Origin: Ianthella basta
Taxonomy: Eukaryota; Porifera; Demospongiae; Verongiida; Ianthellidae
DNA: 64,000 nt
Assembly (NCBI GenBank): GCA_964019415.1
Contig: OZ025868.1
Location: 12,534,623-12,598,622, forward strand
Reading direction: 5' to 3'
Each line of letters opens with the position of its first letter. Within the stretch, counting starts at the first letter, position 1. Under the pieces are notes generated by a model that ran no database searches, was not told where the DNA came from, and worked only from the letters and a program-made list of their open reading frames with translations. This document shows, piece after piece, positions 34,670-45,606 of this stretch. Made by a program: the position numbers and the translations under genes.

Positions 34670-35521
34670 AGTAGCTATAATAATCACAGTGTTGAGTTAC
34701 AGTTGCATATTTCTGTGCCTTTTCAGCTGGGTATTCCTAAATTCCCTTCAATTTTCGAGGGACATCTTTATTACACCAGTTTGTGCACTATTGCATATCT
34801 ATAGGACTATAAATTAATTCATGAGCTGACTTATACCCCATAATTTCTTAAACCATGATAGTGCAGAATATAGAGCACAACCGCAGGTACACACAAATGC
34901 AACAATAATAAAATGGCAGCATCGTTTATATTATATAATAATGGGAATGCAAACTTCTGTACTCGATATAACGCTGTACCAATTAGATGTCCACTGGTGC
35001 TCTGATCCTAGTCTTTCCCATCTGTACACAAGTATCCATACTTGGATCCATAAGTGGACTTGGATCCATAAGTGTCCTGCATTGTGTGCTAGGAGAAAGA
35101 GAAGGAGTAAAAGAACAGATTGGGTAAGAGCATCCTATATAATTATGACACTTTTCTCTTATACATGTATTGTAGGCTGCATGGCTTTGGGTGTGCTATA
35201 TACCATATGGTCTTAAATACATTGAGAGAAGCTTATATAGCCTTCAATTGTTCATCACCACTGCCTTATGGCTAGTTTCATCAAAGCAAGTAAATTAATA
35301 AAATAATAGTAGCCATTTACATTGGGCAGATTCCTAAATAAACATCGTGAAAGTGATCATGAAGTCTGAAATACTTGAAAGTGGCAAATCATACATATGG
35401 GGTGGGGACATCTTCCTATGTGCCGCAACTTATAAATTGCAACTGGGCGCAGGGTGTGAGTTCTATTTACGTATGATCTCATATTAGTGCATGCATGCAT
35501 TGTTACGTGTACACAAGGAGG

Positions 35522-35528
35522 TATATAA
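35522..35528 (+). promoter_or_regulatory. Possible TATA box of dioxygenase copy 1
   Basis: TATATAA lies 112 bp upstream of the ATG, in AGGAGGTATATAATA. The AGGAGGTATA context is kept in copy 3 and altered in copy 2 (GGAGGTATTATA). An acceptor-like TGTACAG|GTCAAG just before the ATG leaves room for a 5' UTR intron. Confidence 0.3.
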
Positions 35529-35639
35529 TATAATAGAATGATACATTATGTTGACATGCAACATGTATACACTCTCTCTCTTATATGTACTTGCATGTGT
35601 ACAGGTCAAGAAAAGTAGCACTTTCTTGAATCAAAGAAC

Positions 35640-36995
35640 ATGAGTGCTGTTCGAAAGTGGCTCCACCATCTAGCTAGACTTCAGCAGTCAGGAAAACTTT
35701 ACTTAGCTCACAGACAGATATCAAACAAATCACCAATACAGCTCACAAAGGAAGCAAGTGTGCGTAAGTCCGCACCAGTGAAGAGTCTTTCAGTGGCTAG
35801 AGACCAGAAGTCTCTGACAATCAATTGGTTGCATAGTCCCCCAACATCCTATCACGCTGTGTGGCTGCGGTATCAGTGTTGGTGTCCAGAGTGCCGAACT
35901 GTTGCAGATGAAGCACCATTCTACAATCCACGTAATCTTCTGCCTAGCTACACAATCAACAAAGCAGTGGTAAAGGATGGTTATCTCCACTTGGAATGGA
36001 AGGAGAAGGAGCACGGCAGAAGCCACTCCATCAAACTGCCTTTGTGGTACCTGAAGAAGCATTCATACTGGGGAGATGGCAAGAAAGGTATTCCACAGGC
36101 AAATAAATGGGAACCTCTACAGCAACCTGTGGCAATGGAGTATAAGGATTTCATGGCAAGCGATGAGGTCGTGTTTGACTTCATGATGACAGCTGCCTCT
36201 GGCCAGTTGGCAATGCTCAAGAATGTCCCAGCTGAGCCTGGAAGGTCTGAGGAAATTGGGCTTAAAATGAGTGAGTACATTTTGCAGTACCATTATGGGC
36301 CAATTGAAGACGTACAATCAGCTCCCATGCAAGAACAAGCCAACAACGTTGGAGGTTTATGTATGGAACTTCCCTTACACATGGACCATCTGTGGAGGGA
36401 GTCTCCAGCTGGATATCTATCTTTTCACTGCCTCACCTTTGACAAGCAAGTAAAAGGTGGAGAACAGGTGTACCTGAATGCATTTTATGAGGCAGAATTG
36501 TTTCGTAAGGAGTACCCTACAGATTTTGCTGTCCTAGTGAAAGTTCCCACAAATTTTCATCTCAATGTTGTGGATAAGAATCTACCTGGTCCTGTCCCTT
36601 ACAGCTATTCACGCCCACATTTTACCCTCAACCACTGGGGTCACATCACTGGAGTGACTTGGGGACCAGACATTCATGGTCCCTTGGCAGTTGATCCAGA
36701 TTTAGTGGAGCCATATTATGAAGCTTACAGCAAATTTGCTAAGTTCATTGAATCTTCACCCAGAGCCCTAGAGTTGCTTCCAGAGCCAGGGGATTTTGTG
36801 TTCCTAAACAACAGAGTAGTGCTTCATGCTCGCAATGCTTTTGAACTCAATGGAGGCATGCGCCACTTCCAAAGTATGTTTATTGGTGCACTGGAGTTTC
36901 GCAGACAGCTGACAAAATTGGCAGTAATACTTGGAAAGTCCCTTCCACCGATCACATTCGGAGACCAAGATCAGCAGAACACACAATTTTGTTAA
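35640..36995 (+). CDS. Gamma-butyrobetaine/trimethyllysine dioxygenase-like enzyme, copy 1
   Basis: An intact single-exon gene for 451 aa. The family uses Fe(II) and 2-oxoglutarate to hydroxylate gamma-butyrobetaine or trimethyllysine in carnitine synthesis. The N-terminal 55 residues are Arg/Lys-rich without acid clusters and could be a mitochondrial presequence. Residues 64-165 form the small zinc-binding domain: VWLRYQCWCPEC gives Cys80, Cys82 and Cys85, with His141 a likely fourth ligand. The TauD-like fold follows, with His247-x-Asp249 (LPLHMDH), the distal His396 (VVLHARNAF) and Arg408 (GGMRHF) for 2-oxoglutarate. All catalytic residues are present. Whether the substrate is butyrobetaine, trimethyllysine or another amine cannot be read from the sequence. 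Confidence 0.9.
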   Translation: MSAVRKWLHHLARLQQSGKLYLAHRQISNKSPIQLTKEASVRKSAPVKSLSVARDQKSLTINWLHSPPTSYHAVWLRYQCWCPECRTVADEAPFYNPRNLLPSYTINKAVVKDGYLHLEWKEKEHGRSHSIKLPLWYLKKHSYWGDGKKGIPQANKWEPLQQPVAMEYKDFMASDEVVFDFMMTAASGQLAMLKNVPAEPGRSEEIGLKMSEYILQYHYGPIEDVQSAPMQEQANNVGGLCMELPLHMDHLWRESPAGYLSFHCLTFDKQVKGGEQVYLNAFYEAELFRKEYPTDFAVLVKVPTNFHLNVVDKNLPGPVPYSYSRPHFTLNHWGHITGVTWGPDIHGPLAVDPDLVEPYYEAYSKFAKFIESSPRALELLPEPGDFVFLNNRVVLHARNAFELNGGMRHFQSMFIGALEFRRQLTKLAVILGKSLPPITFGDQDQQNTQFC

Positions 36996-38535
36996 AAATA
37001 CTGCTTGCTGGACATAATATATATTTTGATCTAGAATTTGAGTGTTAAGCCTGTAGGAGAATTTTGCATAATGTATTGGGTATGTCATTAAATTTGATGA
37101 AAGCATTGAACTTGATTAATTGATCGTTAACATTATATATTATATTAATATTATCTATATATCATTCTCATTAGATTTTGGATTACTTAATGAGACAACT
37201 ATAATGTATACATAGTTATTGTGCATCTTCTATATTGCTATACTTTTGCTATGGCTGATATTATTTCATGTTATAATTATTGTAAGTCACAAAAAGGCAT
37301 ACAGTGAATTATACATAAGCAGTACGTATTGCAATGCATGTTAAAAGTCCTCATGATAATTCTGCATGCCTGTACATACTATGCAGATGAATATATACTT
37401 CCCTATGAAAAGGGTACGTTGCTGAAAGTTTACAATGTACGTATGGTATTAAGGCTGTCATCACTGACAACTAAATTGCTTTCACTACTGCAGCTGGTAT
37501 CATTCTGCTGCATATACAGATGGCAAAACATCTTGTGGGACTAAACTGAGCTTAAAGTGAGCTTGCACACATGCACCTCTCTAGAGCCTATTGTATATAG
37601 CAGAACCAACTGTAAATTAAATGTTCAGCACCTCAGTAATCCTGCCTTCCCAAAGTGGTCTTTTATACACATTCGAGTACCACCGCTAAACCATAATTAT
37701 ACTCAATAAAATAATAACTACAGCTTTCCATTTAACCTTTTTATCCTTTCAGGTCAAATTGCAGTGTTGATACCAAGTAAATTGGAGAAGACCTTTTCTG
37801 AAGTAGTCATGTATGTTGGTTTCTTGTTTTGCCCAACCATGGATTCACCATTATACAGATGCACTAATAGCTCTGACAAGCACCCATGCAAACTATTCGA
37901 GTAGAGGAGGACCTTAAACTAGCAGAGGAGCTTAGAGCTATAGAGGTATTGTCTATTGTAATCATAGACAATACCTCGATTCATTATCTCGATGAAGCCT
38001 GTCAGTTAATCCTCAGCACTGGCTCACTATTGTGGTTTTTGCCACCATATAGCCCAGACTGAACAGTTATTTCATCAAGTCAAGGCGTTCTTTAGGAATA
38101 ACCAAGCTGCTTTCCACACTACCAGCGATCCTAGAGTTGCTATTGCCTCTGCCTATGCTCAAGTAACAAGAACTGATTGCTGTGCATATATCGGACATGG
38201 ACATTGGACATGCTGGGTACTTATAATTACTGTAAAGAACTCTAATTAATCTTTTACTTACTATACTATAATTACTGTACTTACATACCCACAACTGGTT
38301 CCTTATCATTTAATCATATACATAAAGCAAGTGAAAAAATTGAATTACATGTAATATGTAGCCAATTATACAAGTTACAATGCATGCATGTGATCGCAGC
38401 TGCAAAACACAATGAAGTATAATATTATAAGAGGGATGCATACTAACGATGGCATACACAATACTGTAAACTTATAGCAAAAACTCAACAGTGACTGCAG
38501 TACTATGTCCACTGCATGCAAGTGGCAATTGATGA
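36996..38535. other. 3' flank of dioxygenase copy 1
   Basis: 36,996-37,920 matches 60,141-62,120 in unit 3, except for an insertion at 60,769-61,804. AT-rich, no gene. 37,740-37,920 also resembles parts of the region upstream of the secreted-protein gene (52,230-52,440). Confidence 0.5.
37943..37977. repeat. Perfect 14-bp inverted repeat
   Basis: GAGGTATTGTCTAT and ATAGACAATACCTC are separated by 7 bp. It could be a small hairpin or a terminator-like structure, with no clear gene attached. Confidence 0.6.
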
Positions 38536-38970
38536 CTAATGCATGCATGTAGACTGCAAAGAATCCATCATGGCCAGTATCTTCTCCTTTTGTTTCTGAA
38601 AGTCAGCCTTGAAAATTGCATCCAGATCTAACAACTCATGTAGCTCTTTGATCTGCTTATTGTAAGCAGATCGAAGGGAGGCTGTCGACTTTGGGGTTAG
38701 ACTAGTACTTGAACCATGTGCTTGATCCTCCCGAGGGGGTGAAGATGATAAGTTGGCTGATGCAATTGCTGTTGCTGAGCATGAGCAATGAGACCGGCTC
38801 TGGCCTTTGCTTGTCGATTGCCTCCTGAACATGGACCCAAGCGGTGGTGAATCTGTGCTTGTATGAGCACCACTGCAGATTGCCTCTGCCCATAACCTAT
38901 ATTGTGGAGCAGAATAAGCAGAGCCTTGCTTTTCCTTCAGCTCATCAAACAAAATTAATTTTGAACACGC
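38536..38970 (-). CDS. Partial gene or terminal exon, unknown protein
   Basis: An open frame ending at TGA (38,536) is open back to about 38,970 without an ATG, so it would be a last exon or a fragment. It encodes FDELKEKQGSAYSAPQYRLW, then TDSPPLGSMFRR, a Ser-rich linker, and a heptad-like tail (KQIKELHELLDLDAIFKADF). The composition looks like real protein. The N-terminal pattern reminds me of an uncharacterised family in invertebrate genomes, possibly derived from mobile elements; that is weak memory. Confidence 0.35.
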   Translation of the reverse strand, partial: ACSKLILFDELKEKQGSAYSAPQYRLWAEAICSGAHTSTDSPPLGSMFRRQSTSKGQSRSHCSCSATAIASANLSSSPPREDQAHGSSTSLTPKSTASLRSAYNKQIKELHELLDLDAIFKADFQKQKEKILAMMDSLQSTCMH

Positions 38971-40111
38971 TCATGCCGTTCATCCAGTACCGAGACTTTT
39001 CGCCTCTTTTCTGTGGAAGTATCTTCGTCACGGACTTCAGCAGGATTCACATCATTCCCTTCACCTTGCATTACACAATCGCACCAGATTTCACCATTAC
39101 CCTTGTTTACCCCCTTTTCACATGGACACCACGAACCGGTTTAACGCGTTCACATGCGCAACTTATCCGGTTCTGAACCTGGATTTAATGGCTTTAACCC
39201 GGTTCTAGAATCGGTTCGAAAACCTTGAAAGCAACTGTATCTTGAACCGGTTCTGGGCGCACAACCGTATTTGAGGTGGGAAAATATAGCAGATACAGAG
39301 GACAGCTTCGATACGCAGCCCGATAGAGACGAGGATACCATACGATATACGTTGAGCCAGGACTAGTAGCAGCTGACAATTGCTGAGCGAAACGATAGAA
39401 TGCGGAGCACGTATCAAAGATGGCGAAGCGAGGATACCATCTATTGTTTCAATCCCGCACGAAGATCAGGGCCAGTGGTCACCTCGGGCATTACTGTAGC
39501 CTCTATTGGAGTTGTTCTGCCGAAGTTGAGATTGAGGAGCTATACTCTTCTGAATCCTGAGCAGCGATATATGACTTGACCCAATTGGCTTGTCACGTGG
39601 AGCATCTTCGTGAGCTCAGTCTCCACATTTGCTACAAGTTACTACAATGATTGCATGGGACTGTATCACTTTCAGTCTTACTGAGCTACTGTAAACAGTG
39701 GCTGGCTTCACTATGCTTCAGGAACATGTTTCGGGCTGGGAGTAGTGACCATGAGGGTGCCCAATACCTTTCTCTTCTCATTGGGAGGCACTTTTGTGGT
39801 AGCCCTGATGCAGTGTGCTGTGCTGTTTTGTGTTCTGTGCTGAATCCTGGTACATACATCTGTGCACACCATGTCAAGGCTGTCCCAATGTCTGAGGTAT
39901 GCCTGCCTATGTTGCTGATAAATGCTCATTGCTCTTAGTGTGAAATTGACAATAGTTGCTAGACCTAATTCACAATAATGAGAAGTTGGGACTAGTGGGC
40001 CGGGCTAGGATATCACCCATTGTGTTTATGCAACAATTCACTCCTCACCTATCTCTCTTAAGAATCCTTTTCACTTCTCTTCCTCTGTATCGATTCTTGT
40101 ACAGAAAAAAA
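38971..40111. other. Intergenic DNA upstream of the ankyrin pseudogene
   Basis: 39,942-40,111 matches 4,963-5,150 upstream of gene A (GACCTAATT, AATGAGAAGTTGGGACTA, GGCTAGGATATCAC), the common promoter/5' UTR of this subfamily. 39,590-39,675 resembles 436-520. No gene is supported in between. Confidence 0.45.
39132..39255. promoter_or_regulatory. Cluster of AACCGGTT-like sites
   Basis: GAACCGGTT occurs at about 39,135 and 39,246, with degenerate versions (TCCGGTTCTGAACC, CCCGGTTCTAGAATCGGTTCG) between. AACCGGTT is the known binding consensus of Grainyhead/CP2 factors. No adjacent gene start is certain, so the role is speculative. Confidence 0.3.
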
Positions 40112-40655
40112 ATGGACCAATCCCTAGCGGCAAGAGCTCTGCAAGTGGCTTTGAAATTGCTCCTTGATCAATAGGCAATACTCTCGGCTGCCACAAAAGG
40201 GATTACGGAAACTGTTATAGACTACTTGGACATGGGTATCCCAATAACCACTAAAGATGATGAAGGAAATTCTCTCTTGCATTGTTCAGCAAAGGGTGGT
40301 CATGTGGCCACAGTGAGACTTCTCATCAGGAAGGAGTGTGATGTAGATTCAATTGATGCTAGAGGGCGCACTCCGCTGCACTTGGGTGCTTAAAATGGAC
40401 AGACAAGGCTGTGTGGGAATTGATTAGGCATGGTGCATCTAAATTAGTGATTAGTGATGACTTTGGAACTCCACTTCAACTAGCAGCACTCGGTGGACAT
40501 GTGGAGACTGTTGTAGCAATGTTGGAGGAAGGTTGTCCTATTGATGCAGTAGACAATGATGGACTAATTGTTCTGTTTTCGGCAGCTAAAGGTGGCCATG
40601 TAGAAGTATAAAGGTGTTGGTAGGCAGAGGGTGTGATGTGAATGCTGCTAATGGA
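40112..40655 (+). pseudogene. Truncated ankyrin pseudogene related to gene A
   Basis: It starts MDQSLAARALQVALKLLLDQ and then reads a TAG. Later come another stop (LGA, then TAA), a frameshift near 40,405 and another near 40,610. Ankyrin repeats corresponding to residues 1-180 of gene A are recognisable (GTPLQLAALGGHVETVVAML). Homology stops at 40,655, exactly where the segmentally duplicated sequence begins. Confidence 0.85.
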
Positions 40656-41323
40656 ATACCTGAATAACTGTAATAACTGAAATCAAAGTGATTATACTAG
40701 CTAACATTGTTACTTATAGAAGTAAAGAATAGGGTCTGTAGGTGGCAGTTCAGTAGTTCCATCTAGCTAATAGTCCTAGAATTCCAGCTTCCTTCCAGCC
40801 TGCATTAATATATAATAATTTGCTGCCCCCTTTCAGTCGTGAAAAAATTGTACATGCTTACGAGCCACTGAGCATGGAGTGGTTTAATTGCTGTCAGTTT
40901 AGGGTTAGCTTATATGACTTGAAGTGCCGTGCCACTGTCAAGTCGTCCTTTCACAGCAGTGTTGTAGTATGAATTGAATAATTTTCGCATGTTTTTTTTC
41001 AAGGAGGCCTTGAAATTCCGGTTGAAGTAACCATGGGACTGAGGAGAACAGACTAGCAATGGCCAAGTATGAAACCATAACCGCTGAACACTACAAAGAG
41101 CCCGTAGTCGGAGAGAGAAAACACAGACAGCTCAGACGGAGAGGACTTATTAGAGATAGACGTTTCAAGGGGAGATTAGTGGGGCACATATACGTATGTG
41201 TTACTGTACTAACTAAGCGGTATAATTATGTATTTGCAAGGACAATTTTTGCGGTAACAATTTTTAGCGAGGACAATTTTTAGCGACTATGGCATTGCTC
41301 GGAAAATTCACTAAAATTAGTAC
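40656..41323. mobile_element. Left-truncated copy of the GTACTAATTTTAGCGA element
   Basis: It matches 31,811-32,475 from ATACCTGAATAACTG to the right end AAAATTAGTAC. The left TIR and the first 110 bp are absent because the duplication junction falls inside the element. Confidence 0.6.
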
Positions 41324-41753
41324 CTGTTAAATTAGTAGCCCTTTTAAGGTACCCCGTGAGTGAGGAGACTGTGTAGCCAGATCTAGCTATTAAATACGTA
41401 TGTCAACATGTTCTTCTGAGTGGATTCCTTGAAGGTGTTCTGTCATTTCTTAGTGAGCCTTTCATACTAGACAGTACGGGGGAAACATGTTCGTCCGACG
41501 TCCGTATCGTCCGCACACTCTTTCACGCGGACCGTCCACAAATAATAGAAAGTGCCGTTTTAATAGCTTCTGCATGGTTGCTGCAGTCGTCGAGCTCTAC
41601 AGCCCAATTTTGTGCGAAAACTATCCTTCAAGAGCTACACGAGCCCTTGAAAATTGCAGACAAACTGAGGCAAAAAAAACGCATAACCCTTGTTGCACAA
41701 TCGCGCATGGGGTAAAATGAATCATGTTTGTGGCCTACCAGCTGGCATATACA
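41324..41753. other. Segmental duplication unit 2, extra stretch
   Basis: About 170 bp (41,324-41,493) are absent from unit 1. From 41,494 (CGACGTCCGT) onward the match to 32,476-32,760 resumes. No gene. Confidence 0.45.
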
Positions 41754-42215
41754 TAGTCTCGTTCCCAGCCCACCACTTCCGCTAACAAAATGGCCGCGGA
41801 AAAGGTGGTCTGGTATCTTTGGGCCGATTCCTTGGTTCTCGCCATCCCAAATAATTCTGGCCAATCAGATGGCTGCTTGGTCACGTGTCTGCTGAAAACC
41901 ACGCAGAACCTGGTACGTGAAGCTGAATAGGGAGGAGTCTCAAAGAGTAAGCGTTCTTTCTTGGATTGTGGATAGTCCATGATTGGGATCCAGTTCTGTG
42001 GAATATCCAGGATCCATAAAAGAACGTTTGAGAGTTCCATATCTTCACGTACGAGGCTCACGCGTGGTTTCGTAAGCACGTGATCAAGCGTCGATCTGAT
42101 TGGCCAAAAGTATTCGAGATACGTCGTGGCGAGCCAAGGAATGGGCCCAAAGATACCAGACCACCTTTTCCGTTGCCATTTTGTTAGCGGAAGTGGTGGG
42201 CTGGGAACGAGACTA
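41754..42215. mobile_element. Mutator-like MITE with 9-bp target duplication
   Basis: Long inverted ends (about 85 bp, beginning TAGTCTCGTTCCCAGCCC) are flanked by the direct repeat GCATATACA (41,745-41,753 and 42,216-42,224). Unit 1 has this 9-mer once and no insert (32,755-32,770). A 9-bp duplication with long TIRs fits Mutator-like elements. No protein is encoded. Confidence 0.8.
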
Positions 42216-43250
42216 GCATATACACACCATCATATAAGCCACACGTCATGGAGTAGCCGTCGTGAAGCAGCCATCATGGGGGCGCCGGAGCAGGGAAGCC
42301 CGGCGAAGGCAGCTTCCCTGACAGTTGCATCATAATTGGCGTTGTGTAACACAACGTGATTGTGACGCGGCTGTAAGTGATCAGTGTAGCTATGTGCCGA
42401 AACCGAACGGGCGATTGCTGAAACTTGTGGCGCCATCTCTGAGGGTACCGACTATCGTCTTTGTCAATGAAAGTAAGCTATGATGTTGTGTCTTGTGAAT
42501 ATGCTGTTTTTGATGGCGCGAGGGAGCTCAGAATCGAACCCTATAGGGTGCAACATATGCATCATAGTTCGGGCGCCATCATATATCGGACACATGCGCT
42601 GTTCTCTGCGGCCAAGGACAGCGTGGCCGACATGCTCGGAAGACATGCTGAGCAAGATACCTAACTGCGGATCGAAAAGAAGGTGGTTGTGGCTGCCACC
42701 GTTGGAGCGTTAGACCGTCGAGTAGAAACTGTCTATATGACTTCGGACTAAAGTCATCATAGTTCAAATTCCGGCTGTATCATCACCAAAGAAGCTTCAT
42801 TTGGAGTTCTGTCATAGTCAGTATCAAGCCCCTTTCTTGTCCTACCAACATCAGCGTATTGAGATGGAAGCGTTCGACGGTCGCCCTGTACTGCTTTCCT
42901 TATTAAGTTGGGGTGGGTTTGGGCATCAGTGCTAGAGGCTCTGAGAGAATTGTTACAGATGCGCAAGATGGTTCAGGTTTTCTACGACCTCTTTTCAATC
43001 TCTATAGCTACTGTATCCCCTTTGAAGCATGCAGTGTTTGCGTGCAGGTATTCAACACCTGAATGCGTGAATTCTTGTATAATTGCACAGGAAATAATTA
43101 TGCATGACAATGTGATGTGACAGTACTTAAGAGCATAATCATTTACACATGCAAAATTTCCTTTAGAATTAAAAGGGAACTAGGAATGGTCAGCAGAAAA
43201 TACATAGAGACAAGCAACAATAAATCAATGATACGAAATCATAAGCGATA

Positions 43251-43350
43251 TACTGTGGCCTCAATAACACAAGGTGAGAGCAGGACATTTCAACCTGGGG
43301 TATTTTGTTGAAACGTCCAGCCCTCACCTTGTGTAATTGAAGTTGCAGTA
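43251..43350. repeat. Hairpin MITE type 1, copy in unit 2
   Basis: TACTGTGGCCTCAATAACAC pairs with GTGTAATTGAAGTTGCAGTA, with GGTGAGAGC/CCCTCACC inside. Confidence 0.65.
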
Positions 43351-43501
43351 TTGCTCACGACTTTGCATGATTGATTGACCAACGCAGCTATGAGCCTCAA
43401 CACCATGATTAAACCACATTACCATGGAGCTCACTCTGCATTCCTAATCTCCTGCATTCAAGGATGGTGCTACATTCTGCATAATATTATATGGGCCATA
43501 G

Positions 43502-43602
43502 GGGAGTTCACTCAACATTCCTAATACCCTTGTACATAGACCCGAATGTGTATGATTAGCAATAATTATGTACAAGGGAATTAGGGATGTCGAGTGAACT
43601 CC
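43502..43602. repeat. Hairpin MITE type 2, complete copy
   Basis: GGAGTTCACTCAACATTCC pairs with GATGTCGAGTGAACTCC, and CCTTGTACAT with ATGTACAAGG. This is about 101 bp with arms of about 36 bp. Confidence 0.7.
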
Positions 43603-43726
43603 ACAGAATGAAGTAGCTATATCACAGTGTTGAGTTACAGTTGCATATTTCGGTGCCTTTTCAGCTGGCCATTCCTAAATTCCCTTTAATTTTCAAGGGA
43701 AATTTTTATAACACCAGTTTGTACCC

Positions 43727-44462
43727 TTTTGGGGCGAAAGCGCCCCTGTTGTTTTCACTTTTAGAAAATCGTATGGCATCATGTTCGTAATGGACTAAAT
43801 ATGTATATTTCGGGCAATTCAAGATGGCGGCGCTCGCGGTCTACGCTTTACAAGGCTCGCAATCATCTATTTTCGCCGTTTATTTATTAAACGAAATTAG
43901 GGCATAGGTGTGTCCTTACACGGCAACACTAGTAACAAGCTCATTGAAATACTCTCCTGTGAGATATAGCTCCAAATGTGATGAAGACCAAGCGATGGGC
44001 ATTTTAAAATGGCGGCGCTCTGAGACGAGTCGCTGTCGACTTACTACATTCAGCTTCCTATATTGCGTAGTACTTTTAAATGGTGAAAGCAGGCTTGGAA
44101 GCATTTATTCATTATAATACACAGACGTTTCTCGAATGAATTGGCTTGATTTTCAACCGAAAAGCCTGATATTGCGCATGATTGAAAACTAGCTACTGTT
44201 GAGACAACGAAACAGCACGGCGCACCTCAGGAAATAATGGAACCGAAGTGTGCATAAGTTAGTATTCCTAGAGGAATCAAAATTACACTATGGGTAGGTA
44301 ACATGCGCTGAAATGTTCCTCCATTTACAAGAAGTTTTGCTAGCTAACACCTGTGTCTTCCCCTCTCTCTCACTATCTCTTCTGTGTGTGTGCTGTGTGT
44401 GTGTGTGTGCGTGTGTGTGTGTGTACGTGCATGTGTGCTTAAGTGTGTGTCATGTACGTGTT

Positions 44463-44533
<71 letters not shown>

Positions 44534-44755
44534 TGGTAGAGGTGCTTTCACTGAATGACAGGCTGGTCTGGAGACTTGAAACTCTTGCAAACCCAACAGT
44601 CTATTGCATCTCGATGTATATTTCAGGCCATCAGCATTGCTGTATCCGCAACTTTCTTAATTAACTACTGAACATTCATGTGGAGATTGTTGGCAAGTAG
44701 TTCGAGTTCAAGGGTGCCCAGGCGCCCCACAAGTTTTTAACTCAAAATACCTGTT
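43727..44755. mobile_element. GGGGCGCC-ended repeat element, copy 2
   Basis: Its ends and internal blocks match 19,897-20,764. The homologous positions in units 1 (about 34,785) and 3 (about 57,770) lack it, so it inserted in unit 2 only. It carries its own (TG)n expansion. Confidence 0.7.
44386..44531 (+). repeat. (TG)n microsatellite inside the element
   Basis: A TG-rich tract with the pure run at about 44,470-44,531. The sister element at 20 kb lacks it. Confidence 0.93.
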
Positions 44756-45606
44756 GCAATCTATAGGACTATGAATTAATTCATGAGCTGACTTGCACCC
44801 CATAATTTCTTAAGCCATGATAGTGCAAAATATAGAGGACAACTGCAGGTACACTAATGCAACAATAATGAAGTTGCAGTATCATTTATATTAATAATAT
44901 AATGGGAATGCAAACTTAGTACTCGATCTAACACTACCAAATAGATTTCCACCCCGATGCTTAGATCCTACTCTTTCACATTTGTACACAAAAAGTCCTC
45001 ATATACTTGACTTGAATCCATAAGTGTCCAGCATCATGTGCTAGGAGCGCACAAAATTTCTGTGGGAAGGAGAAGCAGTAAAAGAACAAATGGGAAAAGA
45101 GCAGCCTATATATGACACTTTTCTCTTATACATGTGTTGTAGGCTGCACGGCTTTGGGTGTGCTATATATCGTATGATCTTAAATACATTGAGAGAAGTA
45201 TAATATGGCCTTCAATTGTTCTTCACCGCCACCTTATGGCTAGTTTCATTGAAACACATTAGTTATGAATTAGTTAGAAATTAATATGATAGGAGTAGCC
45301 ATTTATATTGGGTAGATTCCTAAATAAACATCATGAAAGTAAAGTCTGAAATACCCGAAAGTGCCAAATCATGGTATGGAAACATCTTCCTATGTGCTGC
45401 AATTTTAAATTACAACTGGATGCAGGGTGTGAGTTCTATTTTATGATCCAATATTTATGCATGCATCGTTATGTGTTCACACGGAGGTATTATATTAAAA
45501 TAGAATGATTCATTATGTTGGCATGCAGCATGCATACCCTCTATCCCTTATAGGTATATACATGTGTAAAGGTCAAGAAAAGTAGCACTTTCTTGAATCA
45601 AAGAAC
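44756..45606. other. Upstream region of dioxygenase copy 2
   Basis: It matches 34,795-35,639 closely. No separate gene. Confidence 0.5.

Larger units (their letters stand above)
34187..35521. other. Upstream region of dioxygenase copy 1
   Basis: It holds two hairpin elements (34,331-34,429 and 34,582-34,669) and sequence shared with 43.1-45.5 kb and 57.3-58.7 kb. No gene is supported: the frame at 34,941-35,216 is not kept in the other copies. Confidence 0.5.
42216..43726. other. Segmental duplication unit 2, upstream of dioxygenase copy 2
   Basis: It closely matches 32,755-34,780 minus the pogo-like insert. It contains both hairpin MITEs and no gene. Confidence 0.5.
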
